In this document: one piece after another, positions 8,941-18,047 of the stretch
How positions within the stretch are numbered: position 1 is the stretch's first letter
Layout: each line of letters opens with the position of its first letter
Source: Granulicella sapmiensis
Lineage (GTDB): Bacteria; Acidobacteriota; Terriglobia; Terriglobales; Acidobacteriaceae
Direction of reading: 5' to 3'
Assembly (NCBI GenBank): GCA_026225395.1
Contig: JAMFSR010000009.1
Location: 34,355-98,354, forward strand
DNA: 64,000 nt
Notes under the pieces: generated by a model
Databases searched by the model: none
Told to the model about the DNA's origin: nothing
The model's input: the letters and a program-made list of their open reading frames with translations, nothing else
Position numbers and translations under genes: made by a program

Positions 8941-11900
8941 ATGGGTGGCTTTTGGAGGGCCCGTCGCGTGGTTTCGGCCGCGGCTGTAGTTGGCCTCCTC
9001 AGCCTTTCCACGCCCGGCTCCTCTGCAGACCTGCCTGTACAGACGGGTCCGTATCTGGCGAACGTTGTGGCGGGAGGGCCAGCTCTTGTCAAGCCGCTGC
9101 CTGCGAAGCTTGCCGGAACAGGAACGCGCACCGAAGAACTCTGGGTGCGGACGGAGACGCCGGACGCGGATGCATTGATCGCGGGTATTGGCGATCCTGC
9201 CGCGTCCTCCTGCTACTTTCAGCTTCGGCATGGACACCCGGGCATCGGCTCGGAGTCGAGTGCAGCGGTTCTGGCCGATACTGCTCTCTCGCCCAAGACG
9301 TGGCACCTGCTGGCGGTGAGCGATGACGGCGAGATCGTGACGTTCTATGTGGATGGAATGGTCGCTGGAGCGGCGCACTCGCTAAAGGGAGATGTTGCTC
9401 GGGAGATACGGCTTGCTCCCGACCCTGGCGATGACACGGTTCGCTTCAGTGGAGAAATCGGTGGTTTCACCGTGATGGAAGGGTCGAAAAATGCATCGCG
9501 CATCGCGCACGATTACGCTGCGCCGCCTAACTTCGAGGCACAGCTTCGCGAAGAGAACGCCAAGCCGTGGCCGGTACAGACCAAGCAGCAGTTAGGCTAC
9601 CGGGAGCCGCAGGACCCGGACCTGATGCCCCACGGCGCGGCAGCGGAGGCTCCTCATGCGGAGCCGTTGCCAGCTGCCGGTCTGACGCTGCACCCGGATG
9701 GAGCGGACAAATGGGAGATTGTGGCCAACTGGAAGCTCTACTCCAACGCTGACAAAGCTGTTCTGCCGGCTGCTGGAGCGAAGATCTCGCTTCCGGGGTT
9801 CAACGATTCGACATGGCTGCCTGCTACAGTGCCCGGAACCGTGCTGACGACGCTTATCAACCGCGGCATCTATCCCGATCCCGACTTTGGGTTGAACAAC
9901 ATGGCTATACCGGAGTCGCTGAACAAGCACGACTACTGGTATCGCGTGGAGTTTCCTGCTCCCGCGGACCACGCGGCGGGGCGACGCGTCACGCTGCACT
10001 TCGGAGGGATCAATTACACAGCCGACGTGTGGGTCAACGGGCACCGGCTGGGAGAAATACGTGGCGCGTTTGAGCGCGGCGTCTTCGATGTAACCAGCGT
10101 TCTCAACGCCGGAGCGAATGTGCTTGCTGTGCGTATCGCACCGCCGCCGCATCCGGGAATTCCCGCTGAGCAGTCGATCAAGGATGGGCCCGGTTATGAC
10201 GGTGGCCTGATGATGATCGATGGCCCTACGTTCGTTGATACCGAGGGCTGGGACTGGATGCCGGCGATGCGTGACCGCGACAGCGGCATCTGGCAGAGCG
10301 TGAGTCTGGAAGAAACAGGCGCGGTGACGCTGGGGGATCCGCAGGTGATCACGCGACTGCCGCTGCCGGACGTGTCCACGGCGGACGTGCAGATCGACGT
10401 CCCGGTACACAACGGTAGCGGTATCGCGCGCAACGTCGTGGTCACGGCGGCATTCGAGGGGGTGCAGGTGCGGAAGGCAGTCGATGTGCCTTCCGGAGAC
10501 AGCACGCTGCATCTTTCGCCCGACGCCTATCCTGCACTGCACCTCAGTCATCCGCGCCTGTGGTGGCCGAACGGTTATGGTGATCCCAGTCTCTATCACC
10601 TGCATCTGACGCTCTCGACGGCGGGCGCAGTGTCCGACCAGCGCACTCTCGCCTTCGGCGTGCGCGAGGTTACCTACGAACTCACGTTGTTCGATGGCAG
10701 CGGCCACCTGCGTCGTGTGGAGGTCGACCCCACACTTGCGCTTGGCAAGGACTACGATCCGGTCGATGTGCGTCACGACACGATGCGCCAGACCGCAACC
10801 GGGTGGGCTTCCACGGTCGATCCTGCTGCTGCGAACACGCCCGCCGTGCGTCCCGTGACGGACGAGTCCGGACTTACCGATCTCGTGCTCAAGGTCAACG
10901 GCGTGCGCATAGCCGTACGGGGTGGCAACTGGGGCATGGACGACAGCCGCAAGCGCATCAGCCGTGAACACCTTGAGCCGTACTTCCGGCTGCACCGCGA
11001 AGCCCATCTGAACATGATCCGCAACTGGGTCGGCCAGAACACCGAAGAGGTTTTCTATCAACTTGCCGACGAGTACGGCATGATGGTGTGGAACGATTTC
11101 TGGGGCTCCACCGGGAACTACAACGCCGAACCGGGCGATCCTGATCTGTTCGTTGAGAACGCCCGAGACACCGTGCGCCGTTATCGCAATCATCCCTCGA
11201 TCGCGATCTGGTGCGGACGCAATGAAGGTGTTCCTCCGCCGGTGCTCAACGAGAAGCTGATCCAGATGCTGCATGAAGAGGATGGCACGCGGTTCTATTC
11301 TCCGAGCTCGAACCAGGTGAACCTTCATACGAGTGGGCCTTATCACTGGGTTGAACCTTCGCTCTACTTCAGCAAGTTGAACCGCGGCTTTTCGGTGGAG
11401 CTGGGCATCTCGTCGTTCCCCACAAAAGAAGCTTTTGAGCATACGGTGGCTGCGGCTGACCGCTGGCCCGTCAGCGATGCATGGGCGTACCACGACTGGC
11501 ACCAAAGCGAAGGCGGTAACACGCAGGAGCTGATGCGCCAACTGGCTTTGCAACTTGGGCCCTTTGATTCGCTACCGGAGTTTGAGCGCCGTATCCAGCT
11601 CTTCAACTACGTCGACCACCAGGCAATCTACGAAGGTATGTATGCGCACCTGTGGAGGCCGAACAGCGGTCGCATGATCTGGATGACGCAGCCCGCATGG
11701 CCCAGCACGATGTGGCAGATGTATAGCTCGGACTATGACACGCAAGCCTCGTTCTATGGCATTCGCAAGGCCAATGCGCCGCTGCATGTGCAAATGGACC
11801 TCTCCGACCACACGGTGCAGGTGGTGAACACGACGAGGGATGCAGCGCGAGGACTGCGTGTGCACGCGGTAGTGGTCGATCCGAAGAACGCTACGCTGGC

Positions 11901-12495
11901 CAGCCAGGATGTCAGCGTGGACGCCTCCGCCAACGTCACCACGCCGCTCTTCGTGCTACCGGTAAGCGATCTGTTCGCGGCACATCCGCTGCTGTTTGTG
12001 CGGCTGGAGTTGCGTGATGCGGCAGGCGTTCTGATCGCCGACAACTTCTACTGGGTAGCACGCGATGCGGAGAGTTATCGCGGGCTGGACAAGCTCGCGA
12101 CGAGCACTATCGACAGTAGCGTCGCCCTTGCGCCACAGGTTGAGGTGGACGGCGCGCCGGAAAAGGTCTGGCGCGTGCATTTGCGCAACAGCGGAAAGGA
12201 TGCGGCGATTGCGCTCAAACTGACGCTGCATCATGCGGATGGAACCCGCATTCTTCCTGCCTATTACAGCGACAACTACGTGTCGCTGCTGCCGGGTGAG
12301 GAACGCGAAATCACAATTCAGGCTCCGGCGAAAGCTGCCGGAGCTGGCGTGGCGGCTATTTCGCTGCGCGGATGGAATCTGCCAGAAGAGAGTGTGCCGC
12401 CGAGGAACTCGGCGGCTGTAAGGAACTTGACGGCACCAGCGAAGGCCGCCGTCGAGACCTTGAAGTCAACCATCGTGTCGGTGCACGCCGATTGA
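8941..12495 (+). CDS. Secreted GH2 beta-mannosidase-like exo-glycosidase with LamG-like N-terminus
   Basis: 1184 residues from ATG 8941, starting with a signal peptide (MGGFWRARRVVSAAAVVGLL). Residues about 35-210 look like a LamG/concanavalin-type jelly roll (ELWVRTETPDADALIAGIGD, then IVTFYVDGMVAG). The GH2 sugar-binding domain follows (FGGINYTADVWVNGHRLGEI), then Ig-like domains and the TIM barrel. The acid/base glutamate is E762 in WCGRNEG and the nucleophile is E820 in FSVELGISSFP, a pattern closest to beta-mannosidases and exo-beta-glucosaminidases. RGGNWGMDD lies near the barrel start. It probably removes terminal beta-sugars from a glycan in the periplasm or outside the cell. It leads a plus-strand group with the TonB receptor, 57 bp downstream. 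An in-frame TTG at 8905 with GGAGGA upstream is an alternative start. Confidence 0.82.
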   Translation: MGGFWRARRVVSAAAVVGLLSLSTPGSSADLPVQTGPYLANVVAGGPALVKPLPAKLAGTGTRTEELWVRTETPDADALIAGIGDPAASSCYFQLRHGHPGIGSESSAAVLADTALSPKTWHLLAVSDDGEIVTFYVDGMVAGAAHSLKGDVAREIRLAPDPGDDTVRFSGEIGGFTVMEGSKNASRIAHDYAAPPNFEAQLREENAKPWPVQTKQQLGYREPQDPDLMPHGAAAEAPHAEPLPAAGLTLHPDGADKWEIVANWKLYSNADKAVLPAAGAKISLPGFNDSTWLPATVPGTVLTTLINRGIYPDPDFGLNNMAIPESLNKHDYWYRVEFPAPADHAAGRRVTLHFGGINYTADVWVNGHRLGEIRGAFERGVFDVTSVLNAGANVLAVRIAPPPHPGIPAEQSIKDGPGYDGGLMMIDGPTFVDTEGWDWMPAMRDRDSGIWQSVSLEETGAVTLGDPQVITRLPLPDVSTADVQIDVPVHNGSGIARNVVVTAAFEGVQVRKAVDVPSGDSTLHLSPDAYPALHLSHPRLWWPNGYGDPSLYHLHLTLSTAGAVSDQRTLAFGVREVTYELTLFDGSGHLRRVEVDPTLALGKDYDPVDVRHDTMRQTATGWASTVDPAAANTPAVRPVTDESGLTDLVLKVNGVRIAVRGGNWGMDDSRKRISREHLEPYFRLHREAHLNMIRNWVGQNTEEVFYQLADEYGMMVWNDFWGSTGNYNAEPGDPDLFVENARDTVRRYRNHPSIAIWCGRNEGVPPPVLNEKLIQMLHEEDGTRFYSPSSNQVNLHTSGPYHWVEPSLYFSKLNRGFSVELGISSFPTKEAFEHTVAAADRWPVSDAWAYHDWHQSEGGNTQELMRQLALQLGPFDSLPEFERRIQLFNYVDHQAIYEGMYAHLWRPNSGRMIWMTQPAWPSTMWQMYSSDYDTQASFYGIRKANAPLHVQMDLSDHTVQVVNTTRDAARGLRVHAVVVDPKNATLASQDVSVDASANVTTPLFVLPVSDLFAAHPLLFVRLELRDAAGVLIADNFYWVARDAESYRGLDKLATSTIDSSVALAPQVEVDGAPEKVWRVHLRNSGKDAAIALKLTLHHADGTRILPAYYSDNYVSLLPGEEREITIQAPAKAAGAGVAAISLRGWNLPEESVPPRNSAAVRNLTAPAKAAVETLKSTIVSVHAD

Positions 12496-12552
12496 ACTAT
12501 CAAACTCCGGCCATAGAAACCGGAGACGAAAGAAAGATTTGTGGAGGACGAT

Positions 12553-15500
12553 ATGATGCCAAATCAACTAAAAAACCTGGATGTCTCGCATGATCGCAGT
12601 GCAACCCGGAGAGAGTCGCGCACGCGATGGATGCAAACTGTGTTGCGGCTCCTGCTGCCCTGTCTGCTGATACTTGTCTGTATGCCGCTGAATGCACAAG
12701 AAAATGCCGGTCTCACTGGCAGGGTGATGGACCCATCGGGCGCCGCCATCGCTGGCGCGCAAATTACGTTCCTCAATGAAGCCACCGGGATCAAGGCGCA
12801 GTTCGCCGCATCCTCGGTGGGCCTGTATACGGTGCCCCTACCGGCCGGAACCTACGATATTACGGTGGAAGTGCAAGGATTTCAAAGGTTCGAACAAAAG
12901 CATGTCGTTGTCGAAGTTGGCTCCGAGACGACCAACAATATCCAGATGACGCTGGGCAAAATCAGCCAGACTGTGGAGGTGTCATCGCTCAATTCCAACA
13001 GACTCAATACCACCGATGCCCAGCTTGACACGATGCTTCCGGCGGAGGAAGTGACGGACCTGCCTATTTTGGTGAACGGCTATGTCCGCCAGGTCGAGAC
13101 CTTTGCCGCGCAGGCGCCCGGAGTGAGGCTCGGCTCCTACGGCAACTTGTATGTGGACGGTGGAAGCGAAAGCCAGACCAACGCATCCGGCAACTATTAC
13201 AACGGCCTACAGATCCAGACCGCCTCCGACGGAAACTCAAACCCGCCGTACGAAATGGTGGACCAGTTCCGCGTCGTCCGCAACGCGATTTCGGCCCGCT
13301 ACGGCATGGTGCAGGGCGCGGTCGATTACGGCTTGCGTGCGGGTACCAACAAGCTGCACGGCGATGCCTTTTTCATCGACCGCAACAGCGCTCTTGATTC
13401 CGACGGCTTCTTCGACACCAACTACAACCTCGCCGGCAAGCTCGTCCCGCCTGTCGATAGGGAAAGCGATTGGGGCGGCACCATCGGCGGCCCCGTGGTT
13501 CTACCCAAGATCTACAACGGGCACAACAAGACCTTTTTCCTGGCAGCCTTCGAGGTATTCAACAAGGACCAGGCCGACACCTCCATCGGCTCGGTTCCAA
13601 CGCCGGCGGAGAGGACAGGCGACTTCAGCAACTTTGTCAATTCCAATGGTGTCCTGATTCCGATTTACGATCCGCAGACCGGCCAGCAGTTCCAGTGCAA
13701 CGGCAAGTTGAACGTCATCTGCTCGAACCGCATTGACCCGCTGTCAGCATCGCTGCTTCAGTACCTCCCCAACCCCAACACGACGGGAACGAATTATGGC
13801 CTGCAGGACAACATGAACCCTGTGATTAAGTCCCTGCCGAACCTGAACCAGGCCATGGGCGTCACGCTGAACCACCAGATCACGCAGAGCCAGAACATTG
13901 CCTTCACCTGGTGGCGCAACCACTACACCCAGACGCAGGAGGAGGACGCTCCCATTGTGCCTGCCACCAACCCGCTCACCGGCCAGGAGGACCTCACCGA
14001 CAACGCCAACGTGTGGTTGGCGAATTATTCCAAGATCATAAGGCCCAACCTGGTTGTGACGGCTGGTGTTGCGGCACAAAACAAGTGGCAGAACAACGTA
14101 GACGGCGATCCGGGCGTGAACTTTCCCGGCGTGCTGGCCGGCACCACCATGCCGTATATCAGCTTCAACGGCCAGGAAGCGATTACCAACTGGGGCAACA
14201 GCAACAGCAGTCTCGTCCTGTACCACGTGGACAACATCGGCTGGAACCTGTTCAACAACTGGCTGTGGAACAAGGGCCGCCACACGATCAACATAGGCGG
14301 CGAGTTCCACCACTACTTCGCGAACACTCTCAGCAACTATAGCGCTGGCCACTTCAGCTTCAGCCAGGCTGAGACGTCCATTCCCAATACCGCGAATACC
14401 AACTTTTCCCAATACGGCAGCTCGTTTGCCAGCTTCCTGCTAGGCCTGCCCGATTCCGCCAGCCGCACGTCCTCCACCACGACGAGCATCAACACGCAGG
14501 CGTACGTTGCATACCTCCAGGACGACTTCAAGGCCACGAACAAGCTGACACTGAACCTCGGCATCCGCTACGACCTGATGATGCCCTATACTCTGGCCCA
14601 GAACAATAACGTCTTCCTGGCTCCGACCACTCCAAACCCGTCAGCCGGCAACCTGCCGGGTGCTGCCACCGAGTACGGCAACTGCTTCGGCTGTGCCGGC
14701 TATAACCAGATAGCCCCTCACAAACTGTACTTTGCTCCGCGCGTAGGTTTCGCCTACAGCCTCAATAAGAGCACGGTTGTTCAGGGCTCCTATGGCATCA
14801 CCTATCTGGGCTTCAGTGGCGCTTACGGCCAGGGTGAAGGCGCCTACTCCGGCCCCAACAATATGGCCGGTCTGCTGGGTGGCAGCTATACGCAGAGCTC
14901 AACCGGAGGGTATACATCCTCCTACGGTGAGTGGAGCAACCCCACCACGGGAGCCGCTAATCCCATTCCCGCCGTAACACCCACCCCTTTCAGCCCGGGA
15001 CTCGGTGTTGCGCAAACTATCTACTACATGGACTACGCTCACAACGGCGAAGCAGGCCATCTGCAGACGTGGACTCTGGGTGTTCAGCGCCAGCTTCCGT
15101 GGCATATGTTGCTGACCGCCGACTATCTCGCGAACAAGACTTCGCACCTGTCGGGCTCGAACATCAATCCCATCGAGCAGCCCAATCCTTCGGTTCTGTC
15201 CTACGGCGCGCTACTGAGCGACAACATTACCTCGGCTGCGGCGATTGCGGCCGGATTCACGGCTCCGTATTCAACCTTCGCCTCGCAGTTTGGCGGCAGC
15301 GCCACGGTTTACCAATCCCTGAAACCGTATCCTCAGTACTCCGGCGTATCTCGGGCGTGGGACCAGTCAGGGACCACGTACTTCTCCGCCTTCCAGGTGC
15401 AGGTCGATAAGCACTTGTCCAACAATCTCAACTTCATGGGAAATATTGAATTGCCGAGGCTCTACGACAACCTGGTAACGACCGTGAACAAGTACAACCA

Positions 15501-16104
15501 GAAGCAGAACTGGGGTGAAGACACGACGGGCTCGTTCGAATCCAAGGCTACCGTCATCTACCAGCTTCCGTTCGGTCACGGCCAGCGCTGGCTCAGTTCG
15601 GGCTGGCAAGACAAGGTGGCGGGTGGCTGGCAGGTAGGAGGGATCCTGAACTACAACAACTCCCAGCCGCTGGCGATTACGCAGAGCGGTGAGAACTTCC
15701 TCAACAGCACCAACCGGCCCAACATGAATCCGCTGGCTTCGCTCTGGTCGGGTAACTATAGCAAGATCCCGTTGTTCTTCGAGGGGAAAATACCCGCGCC
15801 GCTGTTGTTCAGTACCAACGCCTGGAGCAACACCGGCAGTCAGTATGTGCTGGGCAACGCCAACCGCACCTATAACTCGGTTCGCGGTCCCTGGTACCCG
15901 TCGGAGAACCTGAACGTCATCAAGAAGATTCATCTCACCGAGGGAACCTCGTTTGAGTTGCGCATAGATTACTTCAACGCGCTCAACCGGGTTCAGGCTC
16001 CGTTCCCGACCGTGACGCTCGGCTCCTCCAATTTCGGCCAGGTCACCACCAAGTTCACGGCCACCAACCGCGAAGGACAGGCCGAGTTCTTCTACAACTT
16101 CTAA
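12553..16104 (+). CDS. TonB-dependent receptor with carboxypeptidase-regulatory-like domain
   Basis: About 1183 residues. A signal peptide (VLRLLLPCLLILVCMPLNAQ) is followed by a carboxypeptidase-regulatory-like Ig domain (GLTGRVMDPSGAAIAGAQIT), a plug region and a long beta-barrel ending in aromatic FFYNF, the usual outer-membrane C-terminus. The barrel contains typical acidobacterial blocks (LNLGIRYDLMMPYT, FAPRVGFAYSLNKSTVVQGS). These receptors take up large ligands, often oligosaccharides, using TonB energy. The position directly after the GH2 enzyme and before two further secreted proteins supports a glycan-related ligand, though the ligand cannot be read from sequence. GGAGGA just upstream supports starts at 12553 or 12556. 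Confidence 0.88.
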   Translation: MMPNQLKNLDVSHDRSATRRESRTRWMQTVLRLLLPCLLILVCMPLNAQENAGLTGRVMDPSGAAIAGAQITFLNEATGIKAQFAASSVGLYTVPLPAGTYDITVEVQGFQRFEQKHVVVEVGSETTNNIQMTLGKISQTVEVSSLNSNRLNTTDAQLDTMLPAEEVTDLPILVNGYVRQVETFAAQAPGVRLGSYGNLYVDGGSESQTNASGNYYNGLQIQTASDGNSNPPYEMVDQFRVVRNAISARYGMVQGAVDYGLRAGTNKLHGDAFFIDRNSALDSDGFFDTNYNLAGKLVPPVDRESDWGGTIGGPVVLPKIYNGHNKTFFLAAFEVFNKDQADTSIGSVPTPAERTGDFSNFVNSNGVLIPIYDPQTGQQFQCNGKLNVICSNRIDPLSASLLQYLPNPNTTGTNYGLQDNMNPVIKSLPNLNQAMGVTLNHQITQSQNIAFTWWRNHYTQTQEEDAPIVPATNPLTGQEDLTDNANVWLANYSKIIRPNLVVTAGVAAQNKWQNNVDGDPGVNFPGVLAGTTMPYISFNGQEAITNWGNSNSSLVLYHVDNIGWNLFNNWLWNKGRHTINIGGEFHHYFANTLSNYSAGHFSFSQAETSIPNTANTNFSQYGSSFASFLLGLPDSASRTSSTTTSINTQAYVAYLQDDFKATNKLTLNLGIRYDLMMPYTLAQNNNVFLAPTTPNPSAGNLPGAATEYGNCFGCAGYNQIAPHKLYFAPRVGFAYSLNKSTVVQGSYGITYLGFSGAYGQGEGAYSGPNNMAGLLGGSYTQSSTGGYTSSYGEWSNPTTGAANPIPAVTPTPFSPGLGVAQTIYYMDYAHNGEAGHLQTWTLGVQRQLPWHMLLTADYLANKTSHLSGSNINPIEQPNPSVLSYGALLSDNITSAAAIAAGFTAPYSTFASQFGGSATVYQSLKPYPQYSGVSRAWDQSGTTYFSAFQVQVDKHLSNNLNFMGNIELPRLYDNLVTTVNKYNQKQNWGEDTTGSFESKATVIYQLPFGHGQRWLSSGWQDKVAGGWQVGGILNYNNSQPLAITQSGENFLNSTNRPNMNPLASLWSGNYSKIPLFFEGKIPAPLLFSTNAWSNTGSQYVLGNANRTYNSVRGPWYPSENLNVIKKIHLTEGTSFELRIDYFNALNRVQAPFPTVTLGSSNFGQVTTKFTATNREGQAEFFYNF

Positions 16105-16110
16105 CTTTGT

Positions 16111-16139
16111 GCAGAGGCCCGTCCCGGGCGGCCCTCTGC
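16111..16139 (+). terminator. GC-rich hairpin after the TonB receptor gene
   Basis: GCAGAGG and CCTCTGC enclose a GC-rich inner stem seven bases after the stop codon. There is no clear U-tract, so it may act as a processing or RNA-stability hairpin that lowers expression of downstream genes rather than as a full terminator. Confidence 0.45.
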
Positions 16140-16268
16140 GTCACACCATGCAGCCGGAACGGATTGTGAACAGCACAGCGCGTGGAAACTCGTTGGCCTC
16201 GCGTATACGCTACTGCTTCATCCAGCTCTTTAAAGGAGGGCGCTATTGCTTTACGGGAGATCGGGAAA

Positions 16269-17990
16269 ATGAGATTCATCGTGGCCATGCTCGTCGTCGC
16301 AAGCGCCTTGCTGGCGATCACTCCAGCGGGCCATGCGCAGCAGACACTCGATCTTTCGGGAATTCGTTTCTGGGTGGAGCGCGCCGATGCGGTCCGCGGG
16401 CCTGAGGGATACGGTGAGGATAACTACTACACGTCGTACCAGATCGCTCCTGGCCACTTCCGCAGCTTCACCTCGAATGCCTGCTGGCTGGCTGCCGACG
16501 GCCCGAACTGTACCCAGGCTATGGACGGCAACGCGGTGGAAGACGCAGGCGCACCGCCCACGACCGCTGCTCCGCATAGCACCCCGCCTGCAGGCGGTCG
16601 CTATCACATCGATGTGCTGCACTCGACGGCCGCGACGGCTGCCTGGGCTCCCTGCGGGCAGTGGCTCAATTCTGTCCTCAGCTATAAAGGCATCTTGTAT
16701 GGCTTCGTGCATGGTGAAGCTCCGCAACCCGGAACGACCGGTTGCGGAATCTCCAGGACTCATCACAAGACGATGGCTCTCTGGACCTCTCCCGTTGGAG
16801 CAAATGCCGGGCTGCAGGGTAGTTGGTCGAACCCCACGCTCATCTATGACTCCACGAATGGCGATACCGGCAACGGCGAGTCCGGCGAAGGCGACTGCAC
16901 TGCTATTCGTGATTCTACCTACGCATATATGTTCTGCCGCAACCCAACTATTAACACCACCACGCTCGCGCGCGCTCCGCTGACGGACCTCACGCATTTC
17001 ATCAAGTACCACGATGGTTGGGGATCGCAGCCCGGATTGAATGGTTTCGACACTGACATCTCCGGCACAATCGCCGGACCTTCGCCTGACGGTGGAAAGA
17101 GCTCAAGCGCGTTGGGAAGCGGCGCCTCCGTATGGGAAGATAAGAAAATGGTTATGCTGCTGGCGGCCGCCGATCCAAAGTTCGTGGGGCTGAAGGCGTC
17201 CTTCACGGCGCTTTCTAACCTGCACAGCGGCAGCATTGGCTTTACCACGCTGCCCGACCCGCTTTTCGTGCAGGAAACGACTGCTTCCGGACGATACCCT
17301 TACGGATCGAACCCTCCGCATTACCTCTATATCTATCCTTCGGTTCTCAGTCCGGTGGACGGAACACGGAGCTGGAACCTGACGCAGAAGAACCAATTCC
17401 TGCTCGCGTATGCCTTCGTGCCGCCTCGCAACAATCTCTCGCATCGCATACTGGCGATACGTAGCGTGACGGTGACTACAGCGCGCAAGGCACAGGACCC
17501 ACAGGTACTTGTCGCGCTGACGACGCGCCAGGACGCGGGTTTCGACCAGTATTACTCCAGCACGCAACCGGTGGCGTACGGAAGTGACGCAGTGTTCTCC
17601 TATCCCATCGGCACCTTTACAGCCATCAAGGTCGATACGGTCGGATACTTCGTGCAGCTCCCCGCAGACAGTGCCGTCTCGCAGGGGCAGATGATGACGA
17701 AGATCGTTGAGTGTCGCAGCGGGACGTTCGACAGCAGTGGGAAGGTGATCACTGCACCCTGGCCTTCAGCGCATCCGGATCACCTGATCACCAGCGGAAG
17801 CTGCGACGCGAGCTACAACGAAGAAACGGTGGCCGGCTATAGTTATCCGGCTAAACCGGCCTCGGGGGACTCGGTGCAGATCTATCGTTGCCGCACCAAA
17901 GCGAATGGAACTCACTGGGCTTCCACCAGCAACACCTGCGAGGGTCTTGGCACCAGCGAGAAGTCGCTTGGATGGATCCTCACGAAGTAG
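16269..17990 (+). CDS. Secreted protein of unknown family, possible beta-propeller
   Basis: 573 residues beginning with a clear signal peptide (MRFIVAMLVVASALLAITPA, cleavage after GHAQ). ATG 16269 is preceded by GGGAGA at good spacing. The mature protein is rich in aromatic and Gly/Thr residues with repeated beta-strand-like blocks such as TMALWTSPVG, AYMFCRNPTI and SVWEDKKMVMLLAA. This recalls the five-bladed propeller folds of GH43, sialidase or DUF4185 proteins, but I do not recognise a definite family. Even-looking cysteine pairs suggest disulfides. It lies between the TonB receptor and the phosphodiesterase, 57 bp before the latter, and is likely cotranscribed with them. A glycan-binding or hydrolytic role is inference from context. 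Confidence 0.7.
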   Translation: MRFIVAMLVVASALLAITPAGHAQQTLDLSGIRFWVERADAVRGPEGYGEDNYYTSYQIAPGHFRSFTSNACWLAADGPNCTQAMDGNAVEDAGAPPTTAAPHSTPPAGGRYHIDVLHSTAATAAWAPCGQWLNSVLSYKGILYGFVHGEAPQPGTTGCGISRTHHKTMALWTSPVGANAGLQGSWSNPTLIYDSTNGDTGNGESGEGDCTAIRDSTYAYMFCRNPTINTTTLARAPLTDLTHFIKYHDGWGSQPGLNGFDTDISGTIAGPSPDGGKSSSALGSGASVWEDKKMVMLLAAADPKFVGLKASFTALSNLHSGSIGFTTLPDPLFVQETTASGRYPYGSNPPHYLYIYPSVLSPVDGTRSWNLTQKNQFLLAYAFVPPRNNLSHRILAIRSVTVTTARKAQDPQVLVALTTRQDAGFDQYYSSTQPVAYGSDAVFSYPIGTFTAIKVDTVGYFVQLPADSAVSQGQMMTKIVECRSGTFDSSGKVITAPWPSAHPDHLITSGSCDASYNEETVAGYSYPAKPASGDSVQIYRCRTKANGTHWASTSNTCEGLGTSEKSLGWILTK

Positions 17991-18047
17991 CCTCCAACTT
18001 CCTGCATCACAGTGCGAAGAAAACCTTTCTTACGGAATGGAAAGTTT

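Noticed and set aside
9592..11553. A 653-codon minus-strand open frame opposite the GH2 gene
   Set aside because: It is antisense to a gene with intact catalytic motifs and has Arg/His-rich shadow composition, caused by the codon bias of the sense strand.
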